Shown here: positions 16,911-27,189 of the stretch, piece by piece
How the letters are laid out: every line of letters begins with the position of its first letter
Numbering within the stretch: position 1 is the first letter of the stretch
NCBI RefSeq assembly: GCF_026222555.1
Contig: NZ_CP098511.1
Span: forward strand, 2,461,501 to 2,525,500
Reading direction: 5' to 3'
From: Aquimarina sp. ERC-38
Lineage (GTDB): Bacteria > Bacteroidota > Bacteroidia > Flavobacteriales > Flavobacteriaceae
DNA length: 64,000 nucleotides
Position numbers and translations under genes: made by a program
Notes under the pieces: model-generated
Seen by the model: only the letters and a program-made list of their open reading frames with translations
What the model was told of the DNA's origin: nothing
Databases searched by the model: none

Positions 16911-17375
16911 TTATTCGGGTTTCTGTATATCTTCGGCAATCATATCGCAGGCCTGATTAATTATTTTAAAAACGTAGGTAAATCCCTGTTCTCCGCCATA
17001 ATAAGGATCGGGAACTTCTTTTAAAGTTGGATCAGCAAGTACATCTAGTAATGAATGAACTTTATCTCTATCTTCCTGGGTTGAGGCTAAGGCTAGAACA
17101 TTATGATAATTATCCTCGTCCATCGTATAAATCATATCATAAATTTCAAAATACTCAATTTTGAATTGATCTGCCTTTTGATTTGAAATATCAATATGAT
17201 TAGCTTTGGCTACTTTAATAGACCTGGAATCCGGTGCTTTACCAACGTGGTAATTACCTGTTCCGCAGGAAGCCACTTTAAAGTTATCTGGATCCAGTTT
17301 AGATCGTAAGATACCTTCAGCTAGGGGAGAACGACAAATATTTCCTAAGCAAACCATTAAAATTTTAGTCTTCAT
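16911..17375 (-). CDS. Low-molecular-weight protein-tyrosine phosphatase
   Basis: A 154-residue LMW-PTP fold protein. The phosphate-binding loop is CLGNICRS with nucleophile Cys9 and Arg15, and the general-acid aspartate is in VPDPYYGG near residues 125-131. Family members dephosphorylate tyrosine-phosphorylated proteins or, in some lineages, arsenate; no arsenic genes are nearby, and the extra conserved Cys residues of arsenate reductases are not apparent. The ATG at 17375 gives the canonical N terminus MKTKILMVCLGNICRSPLAE. It lies just downstream of dnaA on the same strand, separated by 65 bp. Confidence 0.95.
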   Translation of the reverse strand: MKTKILMVCLGNICRSPLAEGILRSKLDPDNFKVASCGTGNYHVGKAPDSRSIKVAKANHIDISNQKADQFKIEYFEIYDMIYTMDEDNYHNVLALASTQEDRDKVHSLLDVLADPTLKEVPDPYYGGEQGFTYVFKIINQACDMIAEDIQKPE

Positions 17376-17440
17376 AAAAAGAAATATTTAAGTCTTATCG
17401 ATGATAAGACTAATACTTAAAGTTACTTTACCTGTATAAA

Positions 17441-18868
17441 TTATAAAGTCAATTTTTTACCCAGGTCTTCTACGTATTTTTTAAACTGCTTATCTGTTGA
17501 AGATAGATTGTCTACGGTTTTACAGGCATGAAGTACCGTAGCATGATCACGTTTACCAATTTGAGTACCAATACTGGCAAGTGAAGCTTTGGTTAGTTTT
17601 TTTGCAAAAAACATGGCTAATTGGCGTGCCTGGACAATATGTCTTTTTCTTGTTTTGGATTGTAGGGTCTCTACATCCATTTGGAAATAATCACTTACTA
17701 CTTTCTGAATATAATCAATAGATACTTCCCGTTTTGTGTTTTTTACGTAGTTATCTACAATAGCTTTAGCCAAATCAATAGTGATATCTTTTTTATTAAA
17801 AGAAGAGTGTGCGATTAACGAGATGATTGCCCCCTCTAACTCCCGGATGTTTGTTTTAATATTGTTAGCTAAAAATTCTACAATATTTTCGGGCATCTCT
17901 ACACCATCCCGGTATAGTTTGTTTTTAATTATAGAAATTCGAGTATCAAAATCCGGTTGATGTAATTCTGCGGATAACCCCCATTTAAAACGAGAGAGTA
18001 AACGTTGCTCAATATCCTGCATATCTACCGGTGCTTTATCACTGGTTAGAATTACCTGTTTGCCATTTTGGTGCAAATGATTAAAAATATGAAAAAATAC
18101 ATCCTGAGTTCCAGCCTTACCTGATAATAATTGAATATCATCCACAATTAAAACATCAATGATCTGGTAGAAATGGATAAAGTCGTTTCTATTATTCTTT
18201 TTTACGGATTCAATATATTGCTGTGTAAATTTTTCAGCAGAAATATAAAGTACGGTTTTCTCCGGATAGTTATCTTTAATATTTACCCCAATAGCATGAG
18301 CTAAATGGGTTTTACCAAGTCCTACTCCTCCAAATATTAACAAGGGGTTGAAAGAAGTTCCGCCAGGTTTATTAGCAACCGCCATTCCGGCAGATCTTGC
18401 TAGCCGGTTGGAGTCTCCTTCCAGAAAGTTTTCAAAATTATAACTTGGATTGAGTTGCGACTCTACCTTTACATTTCTAATGCCTGGAATTACAAATGGA
18501 TTACGTAATTCGGGATTTTTACTTTTGATAGGTACATCTACTTCCTGAGAACTTACGGCAGTACGATTTGCACTGGGTATCTTTTCAGTAAAAGGTTTTT
18601 TGTTACCGTAGGTGTTCTCCATTTTAATCACGTAAACCAATTTGGCCGTATCACCTAACTCACGGGTTAAAGAAACTTTTAAAAGATTTACATAATGTTC
18701 TTCCAACCATTCGTAAAAAAATTTACTGGGTACCTGAATACTCAATGCACACTCGGTAAGTTTAACTGCTTTTATAGGTTCAAACCAGGTTTTATATGCT
18801 TGTGGCGTAATATTATCTTCAATAAAAGACAGACAATTATCCCAGACTGATTGTGCAGTACTATTCAT
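17441..18868 (-). CDS. dnaA: Chromosomal replication initiator protein DnaA
   Basis: AAA+ initiator that binds DnaA boxes and opens oriC. Domain I is residues 1-90 (WFEPIKAVKL, YEWLEEHYVNLL). Domain III has Walker A GGVGLGKTHLAHAIG, Walker B VLIVDDIQLLSGK and LLSRFKWGLSAEL (sensor II region). Domain IV ends with the DNA-binding signature IGKRDHATVLHACKTV. Length (475 aa) is standard. The start is ATG at 18868. I looked for clustered DnaA boxes on both flanks and saw none convincing, and neither dnaN nor recF is adjacent, so an origin at this site is not supported. Confidence 0.98.
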   Translation of the reverse strand: MNSTAQSVWDNCLSFIEDNITPQAYKTWFEPIKAVKLTECALSIQVPSKFFYEWLEEHYVNLLKVSLTRELGDTAKLVYVIKMENTYGNKKPFTEKIPSANRTAVSSQEVDVPIKSKNPELRNPFVIPGIRNVKVESQLNPSYNFENFLEGDSNRLARSAGMAVANKPGGTSFNPLLIFGGVGLGKTHLAHAIGVNIKDNYPEKTVLYISAEKFTQQYIESVKKNNRNDFIHFYQIIDVLIVDDIQLLSGKAGTQDVFFHIFNHLHQNGKQVILTSDKAPVDMQDIEQRLLSRFKWGLSAELHQPDFDTRISIIKNKLYRDGVEMPENIVEFLANNIKTNIRELEGAIISLIAHSSFNKKDITIDLAKAIVDNYVKNTKREVSIDYIQKVVSDYFQMDVETLQSKTRKRHIVQARQLAMFFAKKLTKASLASIGTQIGKRDHATVLHACKTVDNLSSTDKQFKKYVEDLGKKLTL

Positions 18869-19057
18869 TGAAAGGTTGGATTATTTTTTAGGTATTAATA
18901 TAAAAAGTCGGTTAATAACTTTTTCTCTTTCTGCCAGACAAATATGTGAACAAAAAATGTAAAAAAAAAACAAATTTAGGGTTGAATATTAATTATTTTT
19001 TTTGCATCATTGATCAAATTGCGAAACCATCAGGTAAATAATTTAATTCATAAAAAT

Positions 19058-19474
19058 ATGCAAATTAATTCGGAAACTCAAATAAAAGTTCGGTATTCTG
19101 AAACGGATCAGATGGGAGTGGTATATCACGGCAATTACGCACAGTACCTGGAATTAGCAAGAATTGATTGGTTAGCAAAGTTGGGTATCTCTTATAAAGA
19201 AATGGAAGCGGAAGGGATTATGTTACCAGTTTATGAAATTAGCTTTAAATTTAAAAAATCCGCTTTTTTTGATGACACATTAACAGTAAAAACGTACCTT
19301 AGGAAAATTCCTACTGTATCAATAATTTTTTCCTATGAAATCCTTAATCAACATGGCAAGTTATTAACAATTGCAACGACAACTTTGGTTTTTGTCAACA
19401 GTAAAACCCGTAAACCTATTACGTGTCCGGATTACATTTTAAAGGTTATTTCCGCAAAATTTAAGAATTTTTAA
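19058..19474 (+). CDS. YbgC-type acyl-CoA thioesterase
   Basis: Hotdog-fold 4-hydroxybenzoyl-CoA thioesterase family protein, 138 residues, hydrolysing short or medium acyl-CoA. The active-site segment SETDQMGVVYHGNYAQYLELAR contains the catalytic Asp of the YbgC signature (TDxxGxVYHxxY). I chose the ATG at 19058; a TTG 16 codons upstream adds a tail that does not fit the family. It is divergent from dnaA, and an intrinsic terminator follows. The partner protein YbgC has in Tol-Pal operons is absent here, so the role is probably general acyl-CoA housekeeping. Confidence 0.93.
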   Translation: MQINSETQIKVRYSETDQMGVVYHGNYAQYLELARIDWLAKLGISYKEMEAEGIMLPVYEISFKFKKSAFFDDTLTVKTYLRKIPTVSIIFSYEILNQHGKLLTIATTTLVFVNSKTRKPITCPDYILKVISAKFKNF

Positions 19475-19477
19475 AGG

Positions 19478-19514
19478 ATGTTTTTTAAAGTTAAATCCGT
19501 AAAAAACATTTTTA
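19478..19514 (+). terminator. Intrinsic terminator after the thioesterase
   Basis: ATGTTTTTTA at 19478-19487 pairs perfectly with TAAAAAACAT at 19500-19509 and is followed by TTTTT. A second weaker inverted repeat (AAACG-AAG-CGTTT inside AAAGAA/TTCTTT, 19519-19549) separates it from the convergent YigZ gene. Confidence 0.7.
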
Positions 19515-19548
19515 GATTAAAGAAGATAAACGAAGCGTTTGTTTTCTT

Positions 19549-20163
19549 TTAAGCTGGTTTTTTACAAGTAATCTTGTTTAATTTTGAAAATAAATTAAAA
19601 ATAAGATCCAGATCTGATCGTAAAACTTCAATTTTAAAATTACATTCTTCCTCCATTTGCTTTTGAACGATCTTCAGACTATGCTTTTTTAAAATTCTCA
19701 TTATCGTATTTAATTCTGAATAAGGAAAAATCAGAAGTAAAGAGCGGGTGATAGGTCTTTTTACTATAGAGCTTCCTTCAATAGCTAATTTTGCAGTCTT
19801 TTTATATGCTTGAATTAGTCCGCCAACCCCCAGTTTAGTTCCCCCGAAGTATCTGACTACGACTATGAAGATATTGGTAGTTTTACTAGCCTGTATCTGT
19901 CCATAGATGGGTAATCCTGCAGAATTAGAAGGTTCACCATCATCATTGACCCGAAAATAACTGTTTTCAATCCCTAACTGAAAAGCATAGCAGAAATGAC
20001 CGGCATTTTTATGCTTCTTTTTTAATAACGCCAGATTAGTTTTTAAATCATCCTCGTTTTTTATAGGAAAGGTATACCCAAAGAACTTACTGGCTTTTTC
20101 TTTAAGAAGCACTTCCGGTCCTGGGGATGGTATGGTAAAGTAATAATCTATAGTTGTTTTTAT
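19549..20163 (-). CDS. YigZ/IMPACT-family protein, apparently with an ATA start
   Basis: IMPACT (YigZ) family protein; members contact the translation machinery, but their biochemical role is unsettled. Diagnostic segments are KEKASKFFGYTFPI, NDDGEPSNSAGLPIYGQIQ and VVVRYFGGTKLGVGGLIQAYK. No ATG exists in frame near the family's start. The position that aligns with the usual methionine is ATA at 20163, giving about 204 residues, and it overlaps the EamA stop as ATAA, where ATGA would be usual. The only standard in-frame codon upstream is a TTG at 20220, which would extend the protein 19 residues into the EamA gene. The start is therefore uncertain; the family assignment is firm. Confidence 0.85.
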   Translation of the reverse strand: MKTTIDYYFTIPSPGPEVLLKEKASKFFGYTFPIKNEDDLKTNLALLKKKHKNAGHFCYAFQLGIENSYFRVNDDGEPSNSAGLPIYGQIQASKTTNIFIVVVRYFGGTKLGVGGLIQAYKKTAKLAIEGSSIVKRPITRSLLLIFPYSELNTIMRILKKHSLKIVQKQMEEECNFKIEVLRSDLDLIFNLFSKLNKITCKKPA

Positions 20164-21032
20164 TTTATAGCTAAAGCTACTAATAGAATACTTATTATTG
20201 CTAATCCGATTCCTATCCAATTTTTTAAGTGTAGCTTTTCTTTAAAAAAAAGCATTCCCATGAGGGTGGAGGTAATAAGTATTCCGACATTATTGATAGT
20301 AAAAGTAGTTGAACTATCCATACCCTCAAAGCGTAAAGCCCGGATCAAACAGTAAATAGATCCGTAATTAACAATACCTAGTGTCATACCGGCAATGATA
20401 TTCTTTAGTTTTATAACAAGTGTTTTTCGAACTGCTTTATACAATAGAATTAGTAAACCAATGAAAGCAGCAACTCCAAATATAGTAGCCGAAAATATAG
20501 AAACCTCATCCTGAGAAACGTATTTATATTCTAAGTATTTAAGGCTGGTATCTATAATTCCGCTTCCTAAAAATACGAGTAAGGGATACATTAAATTTTT
20601 TCGGCTTACCTGTACCGTATCCTTACTTTTCATGGCAGTTAAATAAACCGAAATCAAGGCAGTGATAATACCAAATATTTTAATCCATTCAGTACTTTCT
20701 TTATATAATAAAATACCTACGATTATAGGAATGGCTAAACTCATTTTTGAAGCAACTGCGGCTACGGACAATCCGTTTTTTTGAGTGGTAATTGCCATTA
20801 GGTTAAAAACCGTAATAAAGATAATACCCAAAAGAAAAGCTCCGGTAAACCAATCTCTATAGGGAAATTCCTGTAGCGAGATCACCGTATCAGTAGCTAA
20901 CCAACCGGATAGGCATGCTATAAAATAATTAAATATAATAGCTTGTAAATTATCTACTTCAAACCGGTGGAAAAGCTTAAAAAGTATAAAAATAACCGTA
21001 GAAGCAGTGATACTTAAGGCCAGATATATCAA
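20160..21032 (-). CDS. EamA/DMT-family transporter
   Basis: A 290-residue inner-membrane protein with about ten hydrophobic helices arranged as two EamA repeats, as in drug/metabolite transporters. Examples are the first helix IYLALSITASTVIFILFKLF and the C-terminal IGIGLAIISILLVALAIK. MLFFKEKLHLKNWIGIGL is the conserved end of the second repeat. The start is a TTG at 21032 that overlaps the HAD stop as TTGA, consistent with translational coupling. It lies between the HAD phosphatase and YigZ in the ribD-headed cluster. Substrate unknown; riboflavin export or uptake could be imagined from the ribD context but has no direct support. Confidence 0.9.
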   Translation of the reverse strand: MIYLALSITASTVIFILFKLFHRFEVDNLQAIIFNYFIACLSGWLATDTVISLQEFPYRDWFTGAFLLGIIFITVFNLMAITTQKNGLSVAAVASKMSLAIPIIVGILLYKESTEWIKIFGIITALISVYLTAMKSKDTVQVSRKNLMYPLLVFLGSGIIDTSLKYLEYKYVSQDEVSIFSATIFGVAAFIGLLILLYKAVRKTLVIKLKNIIAGMTLGIVNYGSIYCLIRALRFEGMDSSTTFTINNVGILITSTLMGMLFFKEKLHLKNWIGIGLAIISILLVALAIK

Positions 21033-21637
21033 CGTAATGTAGTTTTTACCTTAAACAAATCAATAATGTCATCAGTTCCGGGGCGTAAGTTCCAGGTTTG
21101 AATCCCTAGTTTTTTAGCAACATCCGTATTTTCTTTGGTATCGTCAATAAATAAAACTTCGGTGGCTTTTAGGTCTTGTTGGTCCAGTACATATTTATAT
21201 ATTGCAGTGTCGGGTTTTCTTAAATGAATTTCATAAGAAAGATAAAAAACATCAAAGTAGGACTTAAACTCTTCGAAGTAAGGCACCTTCTTTTTTACCC
21301 AATTAATATGAGCTTCATTCGTGTTGCTCAGTAGTATTAACTTATATTCTTTAATAGCGGCCAGTTGTTTTAAAAATTCCAATCGGTACAATGGGAAGTC
21401 TTTTAAAATTGCATTCCAGGCGGTGCTTATCTGATCCGAGGTAGCTTCCGGAAACAGTTGTCCCATTGCTTCATAAAATTCCGAAGTACTCATCTTTCCA
21501 ACCTCATAAGATTCTGCCAGGGAATGGATTTGTTGGTAATTATCTGCATTGCCTAGTTTCAAAAATTCTCGTTCGGTCGCTGTTTTGTCCAGGTTAATAA
21601 ATACGTCTCCAAAATCAAAAAGTAAAGTTTTAATCAT
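21029..21637 (-). CDS. HAD-family hydrolase
   Basis: A 202-residue haloacid dehalogenase-like phosphatase. Motif I is LLFDFGDVFINLD (a Gly between the two Asp positions, as in the YihX/epoxide hydrolase-N subgroup), motif II is LILLSNTNEAH, the motif III lysine is in HLRKPDTAIYKYV, and motif IV is VLFIDDTKENTDVAKKLG. The subgroup includes sugar-phosphate phosphatases. It sits directly after ribD, overlapping it by 8 bp. Riboflavin synthesis needs a phosphatase for 5-amino-6-(ribitylamino)uracil phosphate, and HAD enzymes fill that step elsewhere, so such a role is an attractive but unproven inference. Confidence 0.92.
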   Translation of the reverse strand: MIKTLLFDFGDVFINLDKTATEREFLKLGNADNYQQIHSLAESYEVGKMSTSEFYEAMGQLFPEATSDQISTAWNAILKDFPLYRLEFLKQLAAIKEYKLILLSNTNEAHINWVKKKVPYFEEFKSYFDVFYLSYEIHLRKPDTAIYKYVLDQQDLKATEVLFIDDTKENTDVAKKLGIQTWNLRPGTDDIIDLFKVKTTLR

Positions 21638-22670
21638 TATAGTATATAGTTAAGTGATCACCGTGAATGGTGGCAGTGTTTATCTTTCTTCCATTTGATA
21701 ATACCGGTGCTTTTACCCCGGAAAATAAATTGCTATTTCCCCTGAATATTCGAGCTTCATCCCATATTCCGGATTCGATAAAAGATTGTAAAGTACGTCG
21801 TCCACCTTCAATAATTACCGATTGTAAATTCCGCTTATAAAGTTTTTTACAAAGTTGCTCTACAAAGTTTTCTTGGGGCGGTAAATGTATATATTTTAAG
21901 TTATTTATTTCTTTATCTTCTTTATTTGTGAAAATGTAAGTAGTCGCCTGGTCATTTAGAATTTTTGCAGTATCAAGGATACGGTTATTTCGGTCAATAG
22001 TAATACGTACGGGATGAGCTCCTTTCCAGTTCCGGGCTGTAAGTTCCGGGTCGTCTTTAAGTACGGTATTGGTTCCTACGAAGATGCCTTGCTCTTGTGT
22101 TCGCCATTGATGCACAAGTTGGCGTGAATAGGGGTTTGAGATCCAAAAAGGTTTGCCGTCAGCTTGTTGATTGGGAGCTATAAAACCATCTGAGGTTTCT
22201 GCCCACTTCAATATAAGATAAGGTCTTTTTTTTTGATGAAAGGTAAAAAACCTTTTATTCAGGTCGTCACAGATTTCTTTAAGGACATCCGTAACTACTT
22301 CGCAACCGGCATCTTTTAATTTTTGGATTCCGCTTCCGGCAACTTTAGCAAAAGGGTCTGTAGTACCTATGACTACCTTTTTAATTTGGCTTGCAATAAT
22401 TAAATCCGCACAGGGCGGGGTACGTCCGTAATGGCTACAAGGTTCCAGGCTTACGTATAAGGTTGCTTTTTTTAAAATGTTTTTATCGGTAACACTTTGG
22501 ATAGCGTGTACTTCTGCATGAGGTTTTCCTGCTTTTTGATGCCAACCTTCTCCGACAATTTTTTGATCATATACTACAACCGCACCTACCATAGGATTAG
22601 GATACGTAGTACCTAGTCCCTGTCGGGCAAGTTGTAAACATCTTTGCATAAATTTAGGATTTACTTCCAT
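21630..22670 (-). CDS. ribD: Bifunctional diaminohydroxyphosphoribosylaminopyrimidine deaminase / 5-amino-6-(5-phosphoribosylamino)uracil reductase
   Basis: Performs steps two and three of riboflavin synthesis. The N-terminal deaminase has the zinc ligands HAEVHAI and PCSHYGRTPPC (residues about 50-85) and the usual opening MQRCLQLARQGLGTTYPNPMVGAV. The C-terminal reductase begins near residue 150 (PYLILKWAETSDGFIA) and includes IIEGGRRTLQSFI. Length (346 aa) is normal. It is the first gene of a minus-strand cluster ribD-HAD-EamA-YigZ with overlapping ends throughout. The start is ATG at 22670. Confidence 0.96.
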   Translation of the reverse strand: MEVNPKFMQRCLQLARQGLGTTYPNPMVGAVVVYDQKIVGEGWHQKAGKPHAEVHAIQSVTDKNILKKATLYVSLEPCSHYGRTPPCADLIIASQIKKVVIGTTDPFAKVAGSGIQKLKDAGCEVVTDVLKEICDDLNKRFFTFHQKKRPYLILKWAETSDGFIAPNQQADGKPFWISNPYSRQLVHQWRTQEQGIFVGTNTVLKDDPELTARNWKGAHPVRITIDRNNRILDTAKILNDQATTYIFTNKEDKEINNLKYIHLPPQENFVEQLCKKLYKRNLQSVIIEGGRRTLQSFIESGIWDEARIFRGNSNLFSGVKAPVLSNGRKINTATIHGDHLTIYYND

Positions 22671-22853
22671 AGAGAAGAGACTTGTATAAAAGTTAAAAGA
22701 TGTTGATAATATCTATTTTATAAGGTTGTCCTATGTAACGAATAGCAGTATATTTCAAAATTAAAAAATAAGTATATTCATGGATGATTGCCGGTTGTAA
22801 ACAAAAGTAAATAACCATATTTAGATAAAGGCAATTTTTAGTAATAATAAGCA

Positions 22854-23348
22854 ATGATGGATAGAGATTCTGTAGTAATCAGGCCCGTACAACCAGAAGA
22901 TAATAAAGTGCTGGCAAAAGTGCTTCGTAAAGTATTAGTAGAAATGGGAGTACCCAAAAAGGGAACGGCTTATGAAGATACGGCCTTGAATTGTATGTAT
23001 GAAACTTACCAGCATCCGCGAATGGCATATTTTGTAGCAGTTGATAAAGGAGAAATTTTAGGTGGAGCCGGAATCGCACCCTTACCCAATGAGGAAGAAG
23101 GAATTTGTGAATTACAAAAGATGTATTTTTTACCGGAACTCCGGGGAAAGGGCATAGGTAGCCGGATGATGGAAACCTGTCTGGATTATGCAAAACAGCA
23201 AAAATTCGAGAAGTGTTATCTGGAAACCATGCCTACCATGACCGAAGCCAGAAAGTTATACAAAAGAACCGGTTTTACGGATATCACCGGACCGATGGGA
23301 AATACCGGACATTACAATTGTCAGGCCTGGATGCTAAAAACACTTTAA
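22854..23348 (+). CDS. GNAT-family N-acetyltransferase
   Basis: A 164-residue GCN5-related acetyltransferase. The N terminus (VVIRPVQPEDNKVLAKVLRKVL) and the acetyl-CoA pyrophosphate-binding motif LQKMYFLPELRGKGIGSRMMETCLDYA fit the family well. The C terminus has ARKLYKRTGFTDI. The start is one of two adjacent ATG codons (22854 or 22857). The stop is 2 bp before the TTG start proposed for prmC, so the two genes are probably coupled. The acceptor substrate is unknown. Confidence 0.92.
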   Translation: MMDRDSVVIRPVQPEDNKVLAKVLRKVLVEMGVPKKGTAYEDTALNCMYETYQHPRMAYFVAVDKGEILGGAGIAPLPNEEEGICELQKMYFLPELRGKGIGSRMMETCLDYAKQQKFEKCYLETMPTMTEARKLYKRTGFTDITGPMGNTGHYNCQAWMLKTL

Positions 23349-23350
23349 AG

Positions 23351-24205
23351 TTGAATGTAAGAGAACTACGAGAAGCCTTTATAAAGCAATTAATACCTAT
23401 ATACGGTATTGATGAGGCACAATCCTTTTTTTATCTGGCAAGCGAAAAATGGTTAAAAAAATCGCGTGTTCAAATTGTTATTGATAGTTCTGAAGAAATT
23501 GATTTACAAGAAGCATCTCTTTTTAAGGATGCTTTAGAACGACTTAAAAAAGAAGAACCTATTCAATATATCCTGGGAGAAGCTTTTTTTTATGATACTT
23601 ATTTTAAAGTAAATAAAAATGTCCTAATTCCACGACCGGAAACCGAAGAACTGGTACGTTGGATTATACAAGATGTAAAATCTATAGGAAATTATAAAAC
23701 GAACATCCTGGATATTGGTACAGGAAGCGGATGTATTGCTGTTACCTTAGCCAAAAAATTAAAACAAGCGAGTGTAAGTGCTATGGATATTTCAAAAGAA
23801 GCTTTACACATTGCAGTTAAAAATGCAGAAGCACAAGAACAAAGAATGCATTGGATCCAAAAAAATATTTTAACTACGGATCAGTTACCGGACACCTATC
23901 AGGTTATCGTTTCAAATCCCCCTTATGTGAGATGTATGGAAAAAGAACAGATGCAGGCAAACGTTCTTGCATATGAACCCGGGTTAGCACTATTTGTAGA
24001 AGATCATAATCCGTTGTTATTTTATCAAAAAATAGCCGAACTTGGTACAAAACATTTAGTAAAAGGCGGGCATCTTTATTTTGAAATCAACGAATACTTA
24101 GGATCGGAGACTATGAGGCTTTTAGAGAAAATAGGATATCAGGATATACAATTAAGAAAAGATATGTACGGAAAGCATCGATTTATTCGGGCAACTAATA
24201 AATAA
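23351..24205 (+). CDS. prmC: Peptide chain release factor N(5)-glutamine methyltransferase
   Basis: Methylates the Gln of the GGQ motif in release factors RF1 and RF2. The SAM-binding motif is NILDIGTGSGCIAVTLAKKL, and the catalytic signature NPPYVR is intact at VSNPPYVRCMEKEQM. The PrmC-specific region IPRPETEELVRW is also clear. I start at the TTG at 23351, which gives 284 residues and the family's usual N terminus (NVRELREAFIKQLIPIYG). The frame stays open further upstream only through the overlapping acetyltransferase gene. It is third-from-end in a GNAT-prmC-LOG-ligA series with very short gaps. Confidence 0.95.
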   Translation: MNVRELREAFIKQLIPIYGIDEAQSFFYLASEKWLKKSRVQIVIDSSEEIDLQEASLFKDALERLKKEEPIQYILGEAFFYDTYFKVNKNVLIPRPETEELVRWIIQDVKSIGNYKTNILDIGTGSGCIAVTLAKKLKQASVSAMDISKEALHIAVKNAEAQEQRMHWIQKNILTTDQLPDTYQVIVSNPPYVRCMEKEQMQANVLAYEPGLALFVEDHNPLLFYQKIAELGTKHLVKGGHLYFEINEYLGSETMRLLEKIGYQDIQLRKDMYGKHRFIRATNK

Positions 24206-24208
24206 ACA

Positions 24209-24802
24209 ATGAAACAATTCAAATCCATCTGTGTATTTTGCGGAAGTAGTGAAGGTAAAGACCCTGACATTCTTCAAGCTGCATATGAATTAGGAACCAT
24301 ATTGGCCGAGCGTAACATTGAACTGATTTATGGCGCGGCCAAAATTGGGGTTATGGCACGGGTGGCTAAGGGCGTTCAGGATCATCAAGGTAAAGTTACC
24401 GGGGTTATTCCTAAATTTCTAACCACCAAAGAAGTAGTTCACGAGGGGTTAGATGATTTAATAGTGACCACAACTATGCATGAACGTAAAACAAAAATGC
24501 ATGAGCTCAGTGATGCTTTTATTACCTTGCCGGGAGGTTTTGGTACCTTAGAAGAGCTTTTTGAAATTATTACCTGGGCGCAACTAGGATTGCATCAAAA
24601 ACCGATAGGATTGTTAAACATAAACGGATTTTACGATCCGCTGGTAAACATGTTATCTACTATGGTTTCCCAGAAATTCTTAAAACAAGAAAATATGGAT
24701 TTACTCTTAGTTGCAGATACTAACAAAGAGTTATTCCGTAAAATAGAAGCGTATCAACCTACGGTAGTACCTAAATGGTTAAATTCTTTACCAAAAACCT
24801 AA
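24209..24802 (+). CDS. LOG-family (TIGR00730) Rossmann-fold protein
   Basis: A 197-residue protein of the lysine-decarboxylase-like/LOG family, whose characterised members release cytokinin bases or cleave nucleoside 5'-monophosphates. The catalytic motif PGGFGTLEELFEIITWAQLGLH is complete, as is the N-terminal ICVFCGSSEG. The usual glycine-rich VYGGGxxGLMG is here IYGAAKIGVMARVAKG, a noticeable departure. It starts at ATG 3 bp after the prmC stop. The name lysine decarboxylase found in older annotations is misleading, because the motif shows a phosphoribohydrolase-type site. Confidence 0.92.
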   Translation: MKQFKSICVFCGSSEGKDPDILQAAYELGTILAERNIELIYGAAKIGVMARVAKGVQDHQGKVTGVIPKFLTTKEVVHEGLDDLIVTTTMHERKTKMHELSDAFITLPGGFGTLEELFEIITWAQLGLHQKPIGLLNINGFYDPLVNMLSTMVSQKFLKQENMDLLLVADTNKELFRKIEAYQPTVVPKWLNSLPKT

Positions 24803-24809
24803 TAAATAG

Positions 24810-26822
<2,013 letters not shown>

Positions 26823-27189
26823 AAGCAAGTAGGTTTCTCAATAGCTCTAATGGTACCATACTTCTTCTTCTTCTTTTTCCTTAAATTATAATTCTCTTGT
26901 AGTAAGCGCGGATTTTACCATTTTCATGGACCATTTATAAGCTTATTTTCAAACCTATATTATTAAAAACCAATAAGTCTACGGTTTTGAATTGATTTTT
27001 TCCCATAATTATACATGAGATCACTTCATATATTAAGAATATAATAGTTTGAAATTTTTAGTTAAAATAAAGCTATATTTTTAATATTTTTACAACTTAA
27101 TTATGGATTAACCGTAAAAATTTTATATTTTTCCGTTTTATTTTATTCTTACAAAGAATCATAAATATATAAATGCTTTTACACAAATC
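26823..27189. other. AT-rich gap between ligA and the membrane protein
   Basis: About 367 bp without a recognisable gene. It contains a CTTCTTCTTC-type pyrimidine run near 26860 and several A/T homopolymers. I see no hairpin with a T tract after ligA and no clear TAnnTTTG box before the next gene. Confidence 0.55.

Noticed and set aside
18869..19057. Possible oriC next to dnaA
   Set aside because: Only isolated, imperfect DnaA-box-like sequences (for example TTGTTCACA on the minus strand) and no cluster or dnaN/recF neighbourhood.
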